Of a stretch of 64,000 bases of DNA, positions 62,358-64,000 are shown in pieces. Under the pieces are notes generated by a model. The model searched no databases, had not been told where the DNA came from, and saw only the letters and a program-made list of their open reading frames with translations. The stretch's first letter is position 1. Every line of letters starts with the position of its first letter. The position numbers and the translations under genes are program-made. The stretch is from Acidobacteriota bacterium. GTDB lineage: Bacteria; Actinomycetota; Acidimicrobiia; Acidimicrobiales; Microtrichaceae. The stretch is taken from NCBI GenBank assembly GCA_003577145.1, contig QEUP01000014.1, positions 26,178-90,177 of the forward strand, read 5' to 3'.

Positions 62358-63718
62358 AGGTCGGGGTTGGGCAGCCTGGTGAGGGCCTCGTCGATGCGGG
62401 CCTGGGGGTACTCGTAGTCGACGACCTCGCCGGCGAGGAACTTCTCGTAGGCCGAGAGGTCCAGCAGGCCGTGGCCGCACATGGCGGTGAGTATCACCTT
62501 CTCCTCGCCCGTCTCGGCACAGCGCCGGGCTTCGTCGACGGTGACGGCAAGGGCGTGTGTGGGCTCGGGCGCGGGGACGATTCCCTCGGTGCGGGCGAAC
62601 AGCACACCGGCCTCGAAGCACTCGGTCTGGCGCTTGGCGACCGCCTCCATCACCCCCGTCTCGCACAGGTGCGAGATGATCGGCGACATCCCGTGGTAGC
62701 GCAGCCCACCGGCATGGATGGGATCGGGCACGAAGTCGTGCCCGAGGGTGTGCATCTTCAAGAGGGGGGTCATGCCGGCTGTGTCACCGAAGTCATAGGT
62801 GTACACGCCCCTCGTGACCGTCGGGCAGGCTGCCGGCTCGACGCCCCTGATGGTCGGGTCGATGTTCCCCGCGAGCTTCTCGCGGATGAACGGGAAGCTG
62901 AGGCCCGCGAAGTTCGAGCCGCCGCCCATGCAGCCGACGATGAGGTCGGGTGTGTCACCGGCGAGCGCGAGCTGCTCGAGGGCCTCCTCCCCGATCACGG
63001 TCTGGTGCATGAGGACGTGGTTCAACACGCTGCCGAGGCAGTAACGGGTGTTCGGGTCGCCCGCGGCGACCTCGACGGCCTCGCTGATGGCGATGCCGAG
63101 GCTGCCGGGGCTGTCGGGGCTGTCCGCCAGGATCTTGCGGCCGGCCTCGGTGATGTCGGAGGGGCTCGGATGCACAGTCGCTCCGAAGACCTCCATCATC
63201 GCCCGCCGGTAGGGCTTCTGGTCATATGACGCCCGCACCTGCCAGACCTCGCAGTCGACGTCGAACAAGGCGCAGGCGAACGCCAGGGCCGTGCCCCACT
63301 GCCCGGCACCGGTCTCGGTGGTCAGCCGGTCCACACCCTCTGCGGCGTTGTAGTAGGCCTGCGGGACCGAGGTGTTGGGTTTGTGCGAACCGGCCGGACT
63401 GACGCCCTCGTACTTGTAGTAGATCCGCGCGGGGGTGCCGAGCGCCTCTTCGAACCGGCGGGCCCGGATGAGCGGCGTCGGGCGCCACAGCCGGTAGACG
63501 TCGCGCACCGCCTCGGGTATCTCCACCCTCGACTCGGTCGTCACCTCCTGTTGGATCAGGGCCATCGGGAACAGCGGTGCCAGGTCATCAGGACCCACGG
63601 GCTGGCCCGTCCCGGGATGCAGGGGTGGCGGCGGGGGGGAAGGCAGGTCGGGTAGCAGGTTGTACCAGTGCGTCGGTATGTCCGACTCGTCGAGGAGGTA
63701 CTTCACAGTCTCAGCCAT
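62354..63718 (-). CDS. TrpB2-type tryptophan synthase beta-like protein
   Basis: 454 residues, longer than classical TrpB. PLP Lys in GSHKPNTS, phosphate loop GCMGGGSNF and ETGAGQWG. TrpB2 (TrpB-like) enzymes make Trp from indole and Ser without needing TrpA, and may use other nucleophiles. No trpA or other trp genes are nearby. ATG 63718; couples to xylA. Confidence 0.9.
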   Translation of the reverse strand: MAETVKYLLDESDIPTHWYNLLPDLPSPPPPPLHPGTGQPVGPDDLAPLFPMALIQQEVTTESRVEIPEAVRDVYRLWRPTPLIRARRFEEALGTPARIYYKYEGVSPAGSHKPNTSVPQAYYNAAEGVDRLTTETGAGQWGTALAFACALFDVDCEVWQVRASYDQKPYRRAMMEVFGATVHPSPSDITEAGRKILADSPDSPGSLGIAISEAVEVAAGDPNTRYCLGSVLNHVLMHQTVIGEEALEQLALAGDTPDLIVGCMGGGSNFAGLSFPFIREKLAGNIDPTIRGVEPAACPTVTRGVYTYDFGDTAGMTPLLKMHTLGHDFVPDPIHAGGLRYHGMSPIISHLCETGVMEAVAKRQTECFEAGVLFARTEGIVPAPEPTHALAVTVDEARRCAETGEEKVILTAMCGHGLLDLSAYEKFLAGEVVDYEYPQARIDEALTRLPNPDL

Positions 63719-63788
63719 GGCTGCTCCCTTTGCTTTCCGGCAGGCCGGCCAACGCTACACCGCGCGCTTTTCCGGCACTAGCAGAGGT

Positions 63789-64000
63789 ATGTCAGATCAA
63801 AGAGGGAACGGCTCCCGGCCTGTGGTGTTTACGACAGGGGCTTCGACCGGATCGACGGTGTCACGCACACGGCTGACCGCAGTGACCCGCTTTCAGGCCT
63901 GCAGGACCTCAACTCGGTTGTTGGAGCTCGCTGACCTCAGCGACCCCACCGAGGCCGGGGACCTCAACGATCATGCCGAATACGACCGTGGTCAGGCCGG
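63789..64000 (+). CDS. Possible gene start running off the window
   Basis: ATG 63789 opens a frame to the window end (~70 codons), divergent from trpB2 and directly preceded by AGAGGT. The later part reads like protein (LLELADLSDPTEAGDL) with GC-rich third positions, but the first ~25 codons do not. No family recognised. Confidence 0.3.
   Translation, partial: MSDQRGNGSRPVVFTTGASTGSTVSRTRLTAVTRFQACRTSTRLLELADLSDPTEAGDLNDHAEYDRGQA

Noticed and set aside
63789..64000. CRISPR or tandem repeat suggested by recurring GACCTCAAC/GACCTCAGC
   Set aside because: Only two or three imperfect occurrences with irregular spacing; more likely codon repetition.

Overview
The window is about 70% G+C, uses GTG and TTG starts freely, and opens with the cell-wall/signalling locus typical of Actinomycetota (fhaA, fhaB, pstP, rodA, pbpA and a Ser/Thr kinase, with a tRNA-Leu beside fhaA). 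I infer a high-GC actinobacterium, plausibly an uncultured Acidimicrobiia-like lineage; the class is a guess. No insertion sequence, prophage or CRISPR array is visible.

Layout. (1) 1-6624, minus strand: kinase (cut by the window edge), PBP, RodA, PP2C phosphatase and two FHA proteins. (2) 6700-11335: tRNA-Leu(CAG), an SRPBCC protein, a MOSC protein, a two-gene membrane-protein operon and NADP-type glutamate dehydrogenase. (3) 11458-18758, minus: a VapC remnant, then an operon read from 18758 downward: small unknown protein, MerR regulator, two CrtI-like FAD oxidoreductases, acyl-CoA dehydrogenase and aldehyde dehydrogenase. An imperfect 27-nt dyad lies in front of it. (4) 19067-25303: VOC protein, orphan PIN protein, second MOSC protein, acyl-CoA dehydrogenase, acyl-CoA ligase and a tandem Lrp/AsnC regulator, with unusually AT-rich, structured intergenic regions. 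(5) 25306-37553, minus: a probable 12-gene unit from an acyl-CoA ligase through SCP2-like protein, aldehyde dehydrogenase, two enoyl-CoA hydratases, two SDRs, TetR regulator, a PPDK-like protein without its PEP barrel and a hotdog dehydratase to two AveC-like membrane proteins. (6) 37637-44813, minus: CrtI-like oxidoreductase, polyprenyl synthetase, membrane cytochrome c, a 1073-residue membrane protein and a UbiA prenyltransferase, mostly overlapping. (7) 44880-53776, minus: UbiB/ABC1 kinase, a branched-chain-amino-acid-type ABC transporter with fused permeases, an AttH/DUF7064-like protein and a rifampin-phosphotransferase-like protein without ATP-grasp. (8) 53950-64000: amidase, VOC protein, DUF2269-like protein, esterase, SMR exporter, sulfatase, small proteins, xylose isomerase and TrpB2.

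The most notable observation is one 16-bp dyad (consensus RAGTRAGYGCTNRCWN) in front of four separate minus-strand units: 37553 (ligase/TetR operon), 44813 (CrtI/prenyl operon), 51043 (ABC transporter) and 53776 (PEP-utilising enzyme). This suggests a single TetR regulon, probably run by the TetR encoded at 30313-30993. It would join acyl-CoA chemistry, isoprenoid/prenyl-transfer chemistry, a transporter and two atypical phosphotransfer enzymes. Its substrate cannot be read from sequence; a terpenoid- or steroid-like lipid is my best guess.
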